From the NCBI GenBank assembly GCA_003135035.1, contig PLDE01000294.1, positions 1-14,917 on the forward strand: DNA of 14,917 nt, given 5' to 3'. The number at the start of each line of letters is the position of its first letter. Positions within the stretch are counted from its first letter, which is position 1. The position numbers and the translations under genes were made by a program. This document shows, piece by piece, positions 1-7,143 of the stretch. Origin of the DNA: Candidatus Dormiibacterota bacterium. Lineage in GTDB: Bacteria > Chloroflexota > Dormibacteria > Aeolococcales > Bog-877. The notes below the pieces were generated by a model. The model was not told where the DNA came from and searched no databases. It saw nothing but the letters and a program-made list of their open reading frames with translations.

Positions 1-270
1 CATGTAGAACTCGTCGAGGTTGCTCGAGGTGATGGCCAGGAAGCGGAGGCGCTCCAGGAGCGGGACCCGAGGATCCTGGGCTTCGGCCAGCACACGGGCG
101 TCGAAGTCGAGCCAACTCAGCTCCCGGTTGATGTAGTTGGCGGGGTCGCCCAACCCGTTGCCACGATCGGTGCCCCCGGGTATTGGGAGCTCGACGATCT
201 TGGCTGAGCGGGCCGAGCCCTTGGGGTGGCCTGCCGGATCTGCCGGCCGCCGGGCCTTCACTTCCGTCAC
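1..270 (-). CDS. ppk1: polyphosphate kinase 1, N-terminal fragment (runs off the window)
   Basis: Polyphosphate kinase reversibly transfers the gamma phosphate of ATP onto polyphosphate. Only the first 90 codons are inside the window. The reading frame gives the PPK1 N-terminal domain signature: [16 protein letters not shown], then [11 protein letters not shown] and SSNLDEFYM, close to the family pattern NRELSWLxFNxRVL...SSNLDEFFM. The signature is preceded by about 45 residues of low-complexity basic and Gly/Pro-rich sequence, a little longer than usual. I chose GTG at 270 because it sits 7 bases after a TAGCGT hexamer on the minus strand and the frame is closed by a TGA at 315-313; GTG at 261 is the alternative. 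It is divergent from the lipoprotein gene at 377. The family call is firm; the exact start is less so. Confidence 0.9.
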   Translation of the reverse strand, partial: MTEVKARRPADPAGHPKGSARSAKIVELPIPGGTDRGNGLGDPANYINRELSWLDFDARVLAEAQDPRVPLLERLRFLAITSSNLDEFYM

Positions 271-277
271 GCTGGCT

Positions 278-283
278 ACGCTA
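278..283 (-). promoter_or_regulatory. -10 element of ppk1 (leaderless type)
   Basis: TAGCGT on the minus strand is separated by 7 bases from the GTG at 270. This geometry puts the transcription start at or next to the start codon. A TTGACA lies at 311-306, but the 22-base spacer is too long for a classical -35 partner. Confidence 0.45.
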
Positions 284-364
284 ACACTGGATCGCTGGCC
301 ATCGGTGTCAAGTCACGATCCGCTCGCACAATCGTCGGGGAGATGCAATTCGCCGTCTCCGAGT

Positions 365-370
365 TACGAT
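365..370 (+). promoter_or_regulatory. -10 element of the lipoprotein gene (leaderless type)
   Basis: TACGAT ends 6 bases before the GTG at 377, with no Shine-Dalgarno-like sequence between. No convincing -35 hexamer is visible 16-18 bases upstream. Confidence 0.45.
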
Positions 371-376
371 CAGGAT

Positions 377-1333
377 GTGAAGATTCCCCTGCGCCGTGTG
401 ATCAGCACCGCCGCCGTCTTGGGCGCCCTGACCCTGGCTGGCTGCGCCAGCGGCACGGGTAGCACCGATGGCCCCGCCGGAGCAGTTCTGCAGGCGGCCA
501 ACCAGCGGGCGCTGGCGGGATCCTTTCAGGTTGCCTTCAGCGGGCAACTGCAGGTGGATCTCAGCGGCGTAACTCCCCCCGCCGGAGTCACCGCCGGCGA
601 GTTGAGTCTCGTCCAGTCCGCCATCAACTCGACCGAACTGACCGGAGTCGCCCAGGTGCAGAATTCGAAAGAGGTCTCCCTGACCGTGTCCTTGAAGCCC
701 TTGCTCACCCAGACCTGGCACGTGCTCTATCTGGCGGGTAGCGAGTACATCTCCGACAACGGCACCCAGTGGCACGAGGTTCCGGCCAGTTCCTCAAGCA
801 AGGCGGCGGCCGGTGACGCGGGCCAGTACAAGTCAGATTTCAAAACCTGGGGTGATGATCTGCGCAATGAAGTAACCGTCACCAAGTTGGGGACGACGAC
901 GATCGCTGGAGAGCCGGTCGAGCACATCCAGACCGCGATCAGTGGCGCCAACCTGAATCAGGCCCTGGCCACCATCCTCAGCCAGGCTCTGGGCGGTCTG
1001 GGTTCGCAGGGGGCTTCACTGAAGTCGGATCTGCCCGCCATTGAGGGGCTGATTCAGTTCACCCAGGTCAAGTCGGACAGCTACGTCCTCACCTCAGACG
1101 GCGATCTGGTCCGCACGGATGTGACGGCTGGCTTGACGATAGACCTCTCCCAGCTCGCCGCGCTGGATCCCGCACAGACTGGATTGCCCACCGGCTCGGT
1201 ACCGATAACCGCGACCTTCACCGCCAACTTCAGCGACTATGGACAGGACTTCAACCTGAGCAAGCCGAGCCATATCGTGGCCGGCCCCGTGCCCACGCCA
1301 AGCGGCTTGGGCAGTGCTTTCGGCCTGGGCTAG
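377..1333 (+). CDS. secreted lipoprotein, possibly LppX/LprG-like
   Basis: This 318-residue protein begins with a basic n-region (VKIPLRR), a hydrophobic stretch and a lipobox LAGC with the lipidated Cys at residue 23, so it should be anchored on the outer face of the membrane. The mature part is Ser/Thr/Gly/Ala-rich, with alternating hydrophobic strands and statements typical of beta-rich export lipoproteins, for example the segment around TTTIAGEPVEHIQT. That resembles the LppX/LprAFG or LolA-like fold, which carries lipids, but I see no diagnostic motif and the assignment is tentative. GTG at 377 is chosen because it gives a textbook signal peptide and lies 6 bases after TACGAT; longer in-frame starts would bury the signal sequence. 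The gene converges on ispE with 35 bases between stop codons. Confidence 0.75.
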   Translation: MKIPLRRVISTAAVLGALTLAGCASGTGSTDGPAGAVLQAANQRALAGSFQVAFSGQLQVDLSGVTPPAGVTAGELSLVQSAINSTELTGVAQVQNSKEVSLTVSLKPLLTQTWHVLYLAGSEYISDNGTQWHEVPASSSSKAAAGDAGQYKSDFKTWGDDLRNEVTVTKLGTTTIAGEPVEHIQTAISGANLNQALATILSQALGGLGSQGASLKSDLPAIEGLIQFTQVKSDSYVLTSDGDLVRTDVTAGLTIDLSQLAALDPAQTGLPTGSVPITATFTANFSDYGQDFNLSKPSHIVAGPVPTPSGLGSAFGLG

Positions 1334-1354
1334 TCGTCCCGCGCCCGACTTTTC
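1332..1354 (+). terminator. weak terminator-like hairpin
   Basis: AGTCG at 1332-1336 can pair with CGACT at 1346-1350 around a 9-base loop, followed by a short T run. It overlaps the stop codon of the lipoprotein gene and fills the gap to the convergent ispE. The stem is only 5 bp, so this is a weak candidate. Confidence 0.2.
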
Positions 1355-1368
1355 CTGCCGCCGTCCGC

Positions 1369-2256
1369 CTAGTTGGCATCTGGCCCCGCCGGCAGGGCGA
1401 CCCGCAGCTGGCACCCAGGGCACGCAGGTGCGGCCGCCCGGGCCAGGACCGCGGCAGCTGACCCATCCGCTTGGTAGCTGAAAAAGGCTCCTCCGCTCCC
1501 GGTCATCGCCCAAGCCACTCCCGGGGACGCCTCCTGCAGACGGGCGAGGCTGACCGCCAGTTGGGGAACTGCCCGAAATGCCGCCGGCTGCAAGCCACTG
1601 CCGAAGAGGTCGCCGGGGAGCTCACCGCCGTCGTTGAGGGCATGCGCGAGCCTCACGATGCGGCTGCCGTCGGTGAAGTCTTGCGGCTCGGTGAGAGCGT
1701 AGGCGGCGGCCGTGGAAACTGCCCCCAGCACGACGATGAGGAAGGCACCCCGCTGCAGGGAAGGAGACGGGACCATGACGTCGCCGATTCCCTTCAGCCA
1801 CCCGGTGCCGCCGCGGATCGAGAAGGGGACGTCGGCGCCACAGGCAAGGGCGACCTCGTTCAACTTGGCCCGAGGCAGTCCTGCGCCAGCCAGACGGAGC
1901 ACCGCGGCGGCGTCAGATGACCCTCCCCCGAGGCCGCTCTGGGGAGGAATGCGCTTTTCCAAGGCGATCCGGGTGACCGGGACGTCGAGCCCATGCTCGC
2001 GCATCAGTACCGCGGCACGGACCGCTAGATTGCTGGGCCCGGTCGGCACTCGGTGCGCCTCCGGCCCCCAGACCTGGAGCTCGGGATCTCGGGGCGGCTG
2101 ACCAGGGCCCTTTTGCTGGTCGCCTTCCAGAGCGACCACGTCACTCCAGTCGATGGTTTGAGAGATCGCCGATAGCTCGTGGTAACCATCTGGTCTCCGG
2201 CCGGTGAGCTCAAGGGCCAAGTTCAACTTGGCAGGAGCCCGGCCTAAGCGCAACAC
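1369..2256 (-). CDS. ispE: 4-diphosphocytidyl-2-C-methyl-D-erythritol kinase
   Basis: IspE phosphorylates CDP-methylerythritol with ATP in the MEP (non-mevalonate) isoprenoid pathway, in the cytoplasm. The 295-residue product has the usual length and the three GHMP-kinase signatures. These are APAKLNLAL at residues 7-15 (K10 is the conserved substrate-site lysine), PPQSGLGGGSSDAAA at 104-118 (the ATP-binding Gly-rich loop), and MTGSGGAFFS at 251-260. ACGADVPF at 138-145 supplies the catalytic aspartate (D142). GTG at 2256 is preferred because a TAGAGT hexamer ends 7 bases before it and it places K10 exactly where the family has it. The open frame continues upstream to 2838, but that part is antisense to rpsT and has no kinase homology. 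It is divergent from rpsT, so the gene appears monocistronic. Confidence 0.95.
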   Translation of the reverse strand: MLRLGRAPAKLNLALELTGRRPDGYHELSAISQTIDWSDVVALEGDQQKGPGQPPRDPELQVWGPEAHRVPTGPSNLAVRAAVLMREHGLDVPVTRIALEKRIPPQSGLGGGSSDAAAVLRLAGAGLPRAKLNEVALACGADVPFSIRGGTGWLKGIGDVMVPSPSLQRGAFLIVVLGAVSTAAAYALTEPQDFTDGSRIVRLAHALNDGGELPGDLFGSGLQPAAFRAVPQLAVSLARLQEASPGVAWAMTGSGGAFFSYQADGSAAAVLARAAAPACPGCQLRVALPAGPDAN

Positions 2257-2263
2257 CGCCCTC

Positions 2264-2269
2264 ACTCTA
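2264..2269 (-). promoter_or_regulatory. -10 element of ispE (leaderless type)
   Basis: TAGAGT on the minus strand lies 7 bases before the GTG at 2256. It is about 36 bases from the rpsT -10 element on the opposite strand, so the two promoters sit back to back. Confidence 0.5.
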
Positions 2270-2304
2270 GCGTGGGTGGGAAGGGCCGGGTCCAGCCCGA
2301 TTGC

Positions 2305-2310
2305 TATACT
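2305..2310 (+). promoter_or_regulatory. extended -10 promoter and leader of rpsT
   Basis: TGC-TATACT is a near-consensus extended -10 element. Transcription would start near 2317, giving a leader of about 70 bases before the ATG at 2387. The leader contains a 9-base direct repeat CTGGCCCGG (2317-2325 and 2345-2353). No good -35 hexamer is seen, which is common for extended -10 promoters. Confidence 0.55.
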
Positions 2311-2386
2311 GCGGCGCTGGCCCGGCCCCTCAGTCGGCGCCATTCTGGCCCGGTTATCCGTGGCCTCCACCGCAAGCCGAGAGAGC

Positions 2387-2848
2387 ATGGCAAACACCAG
2401 TTCAGCCCGCAAACGCATCCGGTCGGCAGCTCGCAAGCACGAGCGCAACCGCCGGGTTCGTTCGTCCGTGCGGACCGCCGTAGCCCGGGCCCGGCGGGTC
2501 ATCGATGGTGCCGAAGAGGGCACCGCTGAGGAGCTGCTGAAGTTGGCCACATCGGCGCTCGACAAAGCTTCTGAGCATGGCATCCTGCATCCGCGCAACG
2601 TCAGTCGGCGCAAGTCTCGGCTGATGCGCTCCGCCTTCAAGTCAGAGAGCGCTGATAACGCGCCCGTGAAGGCGGCCAAACCAGCCGGCAAGCGGGCCTC
2701 TGCCCAGGGCACCAAGCCCAAGGCGGGGGCGACTACGCGCAAGGCGGCCGCCCCGCGCACCAAGCGTCCGGCGACCAAGACGGAGCGGACTTCGAGTTCC
2801 CAGCGGCGGGCGGCCGGCAGTGCCAGCAAGGAGCCCAAGACCAGCTGA
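2387..2848 (+). CDS. rpsT: 30S ribosomal protein S20 with a long basic C-terminal tail
   Basis: S20 binds 16S rRNA early in 30S assembly. Residues 1-86 are a typical S20: MANTSSARKRIR start, a long basic helix, VRTAVARARRVID, then HGILHPRNVSRRKSRL near the end of the core. Bacterial S20 normally stops at about 85-90 residues. Here the frame continues to residue 153 with about 65 residues made almost only of Ala, Lys, Arg, Ser, Thr and Pro (short AAKPAGKRA / TTRKAAAP-like units), reminiscent of histone H1-like or HU tails. ATG at 2387 is chosen by homology; GAGAG just before it is a weak ribosome-binding site. The open frame extends upstream to 2204 but has no S20 similarity there. The gene is convergent with holA, with 12 bases between stops. 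Confidence 0.95.
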   Translation: MANTSSARKRIRSAARKHERNRRVRSSVRTAVARARRVIDGAEEGTAEELLKLATSALDKASEHGILHPRNVSRRKSRLMRSAFKSESADNAPVKAAKPAGKRASAQGTKPKAGATTRKAAAPRTKRPATKTERTSSSQRRAAGSASKEPKTS

Positions 2849-2860
2849 TCGCCGGGGCGG

Positions 2861-3820
2861 TCAGCCAGGTAGCTGGCTACTCAGTTCACTCGCCATCCCG
2901 GCGAGCAGTAGCTCCAGTCCCTCTTGACCGTCGACGGCGCCGGTTCTGGTGGCCCAGTCGAGATCGGCCAGCTCAACCAGCCAGCGCCGCAACCGAGTCT
3001 CGCCAGCGCGCTTCAGATGGCTGCGCAGTTTGTCCTCCTTCCAGGGAGGTAGGCCGGCGCCCGGCTGCTCTGCGAAGGAAACCAGATCCCGGAACGCCCG
3101 GGCCAGCGCCCCGACCACAACCGGGGGCGGCAGGTCGGACCGTCCGCTCATCTCGGCGAGTCGATCGCCCACCCGCCCGGGGTCCTCGAAGAGGGCGTCG
3201 GTGAGGCGGAAGAGCTCGGTTGGAGGCGCGGGCGGGACGAGCAGGAGGGCTTCCGCGTCGGAGACGCGCTCCTCACCCCCGGAGAATATCTCCAACTTCT
3301 CCAGTTCCTGGTGGAAGCGGCCCAGGTCTTGGCCGGCTACCTCGACGAGCCGGCTCACCACAGGCGCTCCCAGGCGCAGCTTGCCGGGACGGATCTGCTC
3401 ATCGACGTAGCGCCGCAGCTCCAGACCCCGGGGCCGCTTGAGGAGGCGAACCTCGCCGCGCTGCGATCGGACCGCCTGGAGCAGGGGCGAGCTGGGCGTC
3501 AGGGTGCTCCGGCAGATGACCAGCACGGCTGTAGTCTCGAGCCGACCGGAGAGTGCAGCGATCAAAAGCTCGACCTCCTTGGCACTGCGCTGGCCACCGG
3601 CGATCTGAGGTGGGTCCCAGACCATGACCAAGCGGCGGAGGGCGAGAAAGGGGGGAGTGGCCACGCTGCGGGCGATGGCGTCGAGGTCGCGGGAGGAGCG
3701 GAACTCCTCCAGGCCCAAGTCGGCGACGAGATCGCTGCTCAACTGGCCGCGCAGGCGCTGGGCGGCGGAGGTTACCAGGTAGGGATCGTCGCCGTGCAGC
3801 AGGACCAGGGGCTCGACCAC
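2861..3820 (-). CDS. holA: DNA polymerase III delta subunit
   Basis: HolA is the clamp-loader wrench that opens the beta sliding clamp at the replication fork. The 319-residue product fits the family length and pattern. The N-terminus LVLLHGDDPYLV matches the degenerate AAA+ domain I start (xxxxGxexyL). It is followed by ARSVATPPFLALRRLVMV (family: tpPffxxrRlVxv), VLVICRSTLTPSSPLLQAV, a central LGRFHQELEKLEIF (family LxxLxxElEKLxLy), and a helical C-terminal collar domain containing WKEDKLRSHLKRAGE. The start is GTG at 3820, six bases after a GATAAT hexamer on the minus strand and with no ribosome-binding site, hence probably leaderless. It is divergent from the respiratory operon. Confidence 0.93.
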   Translation of the reverse strand: MVEPLVLLHGDDPYLVTSAAQRLRGQLSSDLVADLGLEEFRSSRDLDAIARSVATPPFLALRRLVMVWDPPQIAGGQRSAKEVELLIAALSGRLETTAVLVICRSTLTPSSPLLQAVRSQRGEVRLLKRPRGLELRRYVDEQIRPGKLRLGAPVVSRLVEVAGQDLGRFHQELEKLEIFSGGEERVSDAEALLLVPPAPPTELFRLTDALFEDPGRVGDRLAEMSGRSDLPPPVVVGALARAFRDLVSFAEQPGAGLPPWKEDKLRSHLKRAGETRLRRWLVELADLDWATRTGAVDGQEGLELLLAGMASELSSQLPG

Positions 3821-3826
3821 GAGGGA

Positions 3827-3832
3827 ATTATC
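3827..3832 (-). promoter_or_regulatory. -10 element of holA (leaderless type)
   Basis: GATAAT on the minus strand is separated by 6 bases (TCCCTC) from the GTG at 3820. No -35 element is apparent. Confidence 0.5.
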
Positions 3833-3912
3833 CAGCGGTCCAACTCCCGAGCCCGCGGGATCGCGGTTAGGAGTTGCCTTGCGGAGGGTGCTCCCGTCAG
3901 CATTGGGGCGAA

Positions 3913-5184
3913 GTGCTGCTGTCCTCGCTCGCCACTCCGCTCCCGAGGCTGCCCTTCGGCACCCTAGGAGCCCAGATCGCGATCGGCGGGGTGTTCCTCA
4001 TCCACATCGCCATCGTGGGATTCATTCTGGCGGCCACCGCCATGGCCCCCTTCATGGAGCTGGCCGGCCGTCGCCGCCACGACGAGATGTGCCTGCGCTA
4101 TGCCCGGGGCCTCTCCAAGGCCATCATCTATCTCTACAGCTTCGGAGCCACCTGGGCGGTCCTGGCCGTCTTCCTCCTGGCGGGACTCTACGGCCGCCTG
4201 ATCGGCACTCTGCTCAATGAGCTCCTGCTGCCCCTGACCATCGCCTTCGCCAGTTTTTTCGTGGGCATCCCGCTGCTCCTGCTCTACGTCTACTGCTGGG
4301 ATCGGGTCTCACCACGGGTCCATCTGGCCATTGGCTTTGCCTTCGCTGCCGTCCAGTACGTCTTCTTGTTCACCATCGTTGAACTGGACAGCTACGTGCT
4401 CACCCCGGGCACCGCAGTCAGCGCGGTGGGAGCCGCCTTCTCGCCCAGCTATCCCTGGCTCTTGCTTCACTACGCGGGAGCCAACCTCTCCTGGGCGCCC
4501 TTGCTGCTGGCGGGGATCGCTGTGTGGCGTGGTCGGCGGGCCAAGTCAGCGGCGGAGATCACCTACCAGCGCTGGGCCGCCCGGATCAACTTCGCGATCG
4601 GCTCGATCTTTCTGCTGGCCCAGCCGATCACCGGATTCATGCTGGCGGAGACGGTCAAGACGAGCTCGCTACCGGCCTTTGACAACCTCTTCGTCCTCAA
4701 CTCTGCCTCACTTTTCATCGGCCAGGTCGCGCTGCTGGCCGTGCTGGTGGTGGGAGCCAACCTGGTGTTCTGGCGTCACAACCAGACGGGCCCGACGGGC
4801 GGGGGAGGGGCGGGGCCCCTGACCGTGATCGCCCTGCTGGGGATGGCTGGTACGGCACTGCCGGCCGCGGTGATCCCGTCCAACCTGGTGGTGCTGCGCT
4901 ACGTCGCTCTGCTGATCGCCTTTGTGGCCACGGCGATCAATCTGGTTGGCTATCTGCGCTCCCTGCACCGAGGCGGAATCGCTGATCGAATCAACCCCAT
5001 GGCCGGCCGGGTTATCGGAGTGGTCGGGGTATGTGCTTTGGTGTTGACCCTCTACATGGGCGTGATCAAAGAAAACGCCAAGCTGCCCTGCGGGATCGAT
5101 GCCACCACCGGTCAGGACTCCTGCCTGCTCAGCCTGCCCCAGTCGGCCCAGAACTTCACTGTTCCCAAGGGCTATCAACCGTGA
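3913..5184 (+). CDS. cytochrome bd-like heme b membrane protein (divergent CydA-type paralog)
   Basis: A 423-residue protein with about nine or ten membrane segments. It aligns with CydA, the quinol oxidase heme subunit, at several points. H31 (in FLIHIAIVGF) corresponds to E. coli H19, the heme b595 ligand. YCWDRVSPRVH at 127-137 corresponds to GWDRLGKVQH. H186 (LLLHYAGAN) corresponds to the heme b558 ligand H186. The C-terminal MGVIKENAKLP at 382-392 parallels the GWxxxExGRQP helix. However, the two proton-channel glutamates E99 and E107 are replaced by A111 and G118, and no quinol-binding Q loop is present, so it may be a structural or electron-transfer partner rather than the oxygen-reducing subunit. 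Start uncertain: GTG at 3913 after GGGGCGAA is preferred, with TTG at 3874 possible. It overlaps the next gene by GTGA. Confidence 0.75.
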   Translation: MLLSSLATPLPRLPFGTLGAQIAIGGVFLIHIAIVGFILAATAMAPFMELAGRRRHDEMCLRYARGLSKAIIYLYSFGATWAVLAVFLLAGLYGRLIGTLLNELLLPLTIAFASFFVGIPLLLLYVYCWDRVSPRVHLAIGFAFAAVQYVFLFTIVELDSYVLTPGTAVSAVGAAFSPSYPWLLLHYAGANLSWAPLLLAGIAVWRGRRAKSAAEITYQRWAARINFAIGSIFLLAQPITGFMLAETVKTSSLPAFDNLFVLNSASLFIGQVALLAVLVVGANLVFWRHNQTGPTGGGGAGPLTVIALLGMAGTALPAAVIPSNLVVLRYVALLIAFVATAINLVGYLRSLHRGGIADRINPMAGRVIGVVGVCALVLTLYMGVIKENAKLPCGIDATTGQDSCLLSLPQSAQNFTVPKGYQP

Positions 5185-5414
5185 ACTACCAGGATTTCGA
5201 GTCGGCCTGGTACCTCGGCCTGCTGATCACCTCCTACTTCTGCGTGATGCTGACGGGCTTCTTCATGGTCGTCCGGCACGCCCGTCAGCTAGCCAGCGAA
5301 GAGGGGCCGCTGCTCGCCTTGATGGCGGTCACCGCAGGCGCCTTCACCTTTCTCTTTCTGCTGGGGGTCCTTTTGGCCCTGCTGGTGGGCATAGTGGTTT
5401 TGGCCGGTGGCTGA
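5181..5414 (+). CDS. small two-helix membrane protein of the respiratory operon
   Basis: A 77-residue protein with two hydrophobic segments (about residues 8-31 and 44-75) joined by a short charged loop RHARQLASEEG. It starts at GTG 5181, inside the stop of the previous gene (GTGA overlap), and its end overlaps the Rieske gene by 8 bases, so it is clearly translated as part of the operon. I do not recognise a family. Small membrane subunits (CydX/CbdX in bd oxidases, single-helix subunits in bc and b6f complexes) are common in such complexes, and by position this is likely to be one. That role is inferred from context only, and this protein is larger than CydX. Confidence 0.72.
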   Translation: MNYQDFESAWYLGLLITSYFCVMLTGFFMVVRHARQLASEEGPLLALMAVTAGAFTFLFLLGVLLALLVGIVVLAGG

Positions 5415-5922
5415 CAGCGCTCAGGAGCTGGCCAAAAAGCGGATCTCGCGCCGACGTTTCATGATCGTCGGCATCAACGCCGTCGGTGCCGGCACCGCCC
5501 TCCTCATCGCGGCGCCGATCGTTGGCTCGGTGCTGAGCCCGCTCTTCGCCAAGCGCAAGACCCCCTGGGTGCTGGTGGCGGATATCAGCCAGGTCCCGGT
5601 CGGGGTGCCCACCGCCTACGTTGTCAACCTGCCCATCGATGAGGGCTGGACGGTTCCACCAGTTCCACGGACCGTTTATGTGGTCAAGCTCAACCTCAAT
5701 GGCAGCGTGGAGATGCTCACCTTGTCCAACGTCTGCACGCACATGCAGTGCGACGTGCACTGGGACATCAACCTCAAGCAATTTCTCTGTCCCTGCCACG
5801 GCGGCCTCTACAGCATCACCGGGGTCAACATCGGCGGTCCGCCGCCCTGGCCACTCTTCCGCTATGAGCACAAGCTGGTGGGCAGGACCCTCTACATCCG
5901 CAACGTACTGACGGGGGCCTAG
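5407..5922 (+). CDS. Rieske [2Fe-2S] iron-sulfur protein, Tat-anchored
   Basis: This is the high-potential iron-sulfur subunit of a bc/b6f-type complex; it takes one electron from quinol at the Qo site. The product is 171 residues. The N-terminus has a Tat motif SRRRFM at residues 14-19, followed by a hydrophobic anchor (about 20-46), so the folded cluster domain is exported and stays tethered. Cluster ligands are complete: C110-T-H112-M-Q-C115 and C128-P-C130-H131-G-G. C110, H112, C128 and H131 bind the cluster, and C115 and C130 form the stabilising disulfide of bc-type Rieske proteins. The Pro-rich GGPPPWPL at 143-150 corresponds to the usual GPAP loop. GTG at 5407 overlaps the preceding gene by 8 bases; the stop is directly followed by the cytochrome b start. 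Confidence 0.95.
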   Translation: MADSAQELAKKRISRRRFMIVGINAVGAGTALLIAAPIVGSVLSPLFAKRKTPWVLVADISQVPVGVPTAYVVNLPIDEGWTVPPVPRTVYVVKLNLNGSVEMLTLSNVCTHMQCDVHWDINLKQFLCPCHGGLYSITGVNIGGPPPWPLFRYEHKLVGRTLYIRNVLTGA

Positions 5923-7143
5923 GTGTCCAGCCCCAGCCAACCGCCCCGGAGCGCCCTGGTCGCCAAACTGACGCGTCCCGTCGCGCGGCCTCTGGCGGCC
6001 ACCTACCGCTGGGTGGATGAACGCATGGGAATCTCCGACCTGACCCACCAGCTGCTCTACGAGGCGGTCCCCCGTCGGGGTGCCTGGAGCTACTCGTTGG
6101 GCAGCGCCACTTTGATCATCATCGTGCTCCAGATCGTCACCGGCATGTTCTTGCTCTGGACCTACGTGCCCTCCACCACCGAGGCCTGGGAGAGCCTCAA
6201 CTTCATCGAGCACCACGACGAATTTGCCGCAATTGTGCGGGGCATGCACCTCTGGGGTGCCTATGTGCTCCTCTTCGTCATCGGCCTGCACATGATTCGC
6301 ACCTTCGTCAGCGGTTCCTACAAGAAACCCCGCGAGCTCAACTGGATCGTCGGTGTCATCCTCTTTCTACTGGTGCTCGGATTGGGCATCACCGGAGCCA
6401 TGCTGCCCTGGGACCAAGCCGCCTACTGGACGGCCACGGTGGTCACCCACGTGGTCGACTACATCCCCTTCTTCGGCAACTGGACCCAGGAGATCCTGCG
6501 CGGGGGTCCGCAGATGGGCCCGGAGACCCTGACCCGCTTCTTTGCCATCCACATCTGGCTGCTACCGGCTTTGCTGGTGCCGCTGATCGGCCTTCATCTG
6601 ATCCTGCTTCGCCGTCACGGCGAGCACGGTTCCTGGGTCAACTACGAAGGGGTGGAGTCTGAGACAGAAGGTGAGCGGGCGACGCGGATGGCGGAAGCGG
6701 AGTACCCGTACCCGGCGGTCCCCAGCGACCCGGGCTACGCCGTGCCCATGGATCTGGACGACTTCTTCCCCTCCCAGGTGTTCAAGGACGCCACCGTCAG
6801 CTTCGTCCTGGTTCTGATCATCTTCGTCATGGCGGTGGTGGTCGGAGCGCCCCTTGAGCGCGCCGCCAACCCGGCCGCTCTCAACTACGTGCCCACCCCG
6901 GAGTGGTTCTTCCTGCCCCTCGACCAGCTTCTCGTCCAGTTCCCTCAGGCCTGGATGATCCCGGTCGGGGTCTTCGTGCTGCCGGGGATCGGGACCACGC
7001 TGTTGATGCTGGTACCGTTCCTGGATCGCTCCCCGGAGCGCGAGCCCTGGCGCCGGCCGGAGGTGATGGTGCCAGCACTCTTCGCCATCCTCTTTCTCAT
7101 ATTCGAGGCTCTACTCGCCGTGAACCGGCTCTTCAACCTATGA
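5923..7143 (+). CDS. cytochrome b of a bc/b6f-type complex (full length)
   Basis: A 406-residue membrane protein that bifurcates electrons from quinol between the Rieske cluster and two b hemes. Heme ligands are visible as H109 and H123 in helix B (HLWGAYVLLFVIGLH) and H210 and H225 in helix D (HIWLLPALLVPLIGLH). The 15-residue offset in helix D is the longer, b6f-like spacing. LPWDQAAYWTATV at 161-173 also resembles the b6 form LPWDQxxYW. The subunit IV-like half is fused on, after an acidic linker (about 243-270), and carries the Qo motif as PEWF (326-329) instead of PEWY. The start is GTG immediately after the Rieske stop codon; the stop overlaps the next gene as ATGA. Confidence 0.95.
   Translation: MSSPSQPPRSALVAKLTRPVARPLAATYRWVDERMGISDLTHQLLYEAVPRRGAWSYSLGSATLIIIVLQIVTGMFLLWTYVPSTTEAWESLNFIEHHDEFAAIVRGMHLWGAYVLLFVIGLHMIRTFVSGSYKKPRELNWIVGVILFLLVLGLGITGAMLPWDQAAYWTATVVTHVVDYIPFFGNWTQEILRGGPQMGPETLTRFFAIHIWLLPALLVPLIGLHLILLRRHGEHGSWVNYEGVESETEGERATRMAEAEYPYPAVPSDPGYAVPMDLDDFFPSQVFKDATVSFVLVLIIFVMAVVVGAPLERAANPAALNYVPTPEWFFLPLDQLLVQFPQAWMIPVGVFVLPGIGTTLLMLVPFLDRSPEREPWRRPEVMVPALFAILFLIFEALLAVNRLFNL

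Noticed and set aside
306..311. TTGACA on the minus strand as the -35 of ppk1
   Set aside because: The spacer to TAGCGT is 22 bases, well outside the 16-19 expected; probably chance.
137..376. 80-residue N-terminal extension of the lipoprotein
   Set aside because: It would bury the signal peptide, it is antisense to ppk1 in part, and a -10 element sits directly before GTG 377.
2257..2838. Long N-terminal extension of ispE
   Set aside because: It is entirely antisense to rpsT and its leader, and has no GHMP-kinase similarity; GTG 2256 places K10 correctly.
6903..7139. N-terminal extension of the second bd-like protein
   Set aside because: This is the cytochrome b gene read in another frame; ATG 7140 with the ATGA overlap fits the CydA N-terminus.
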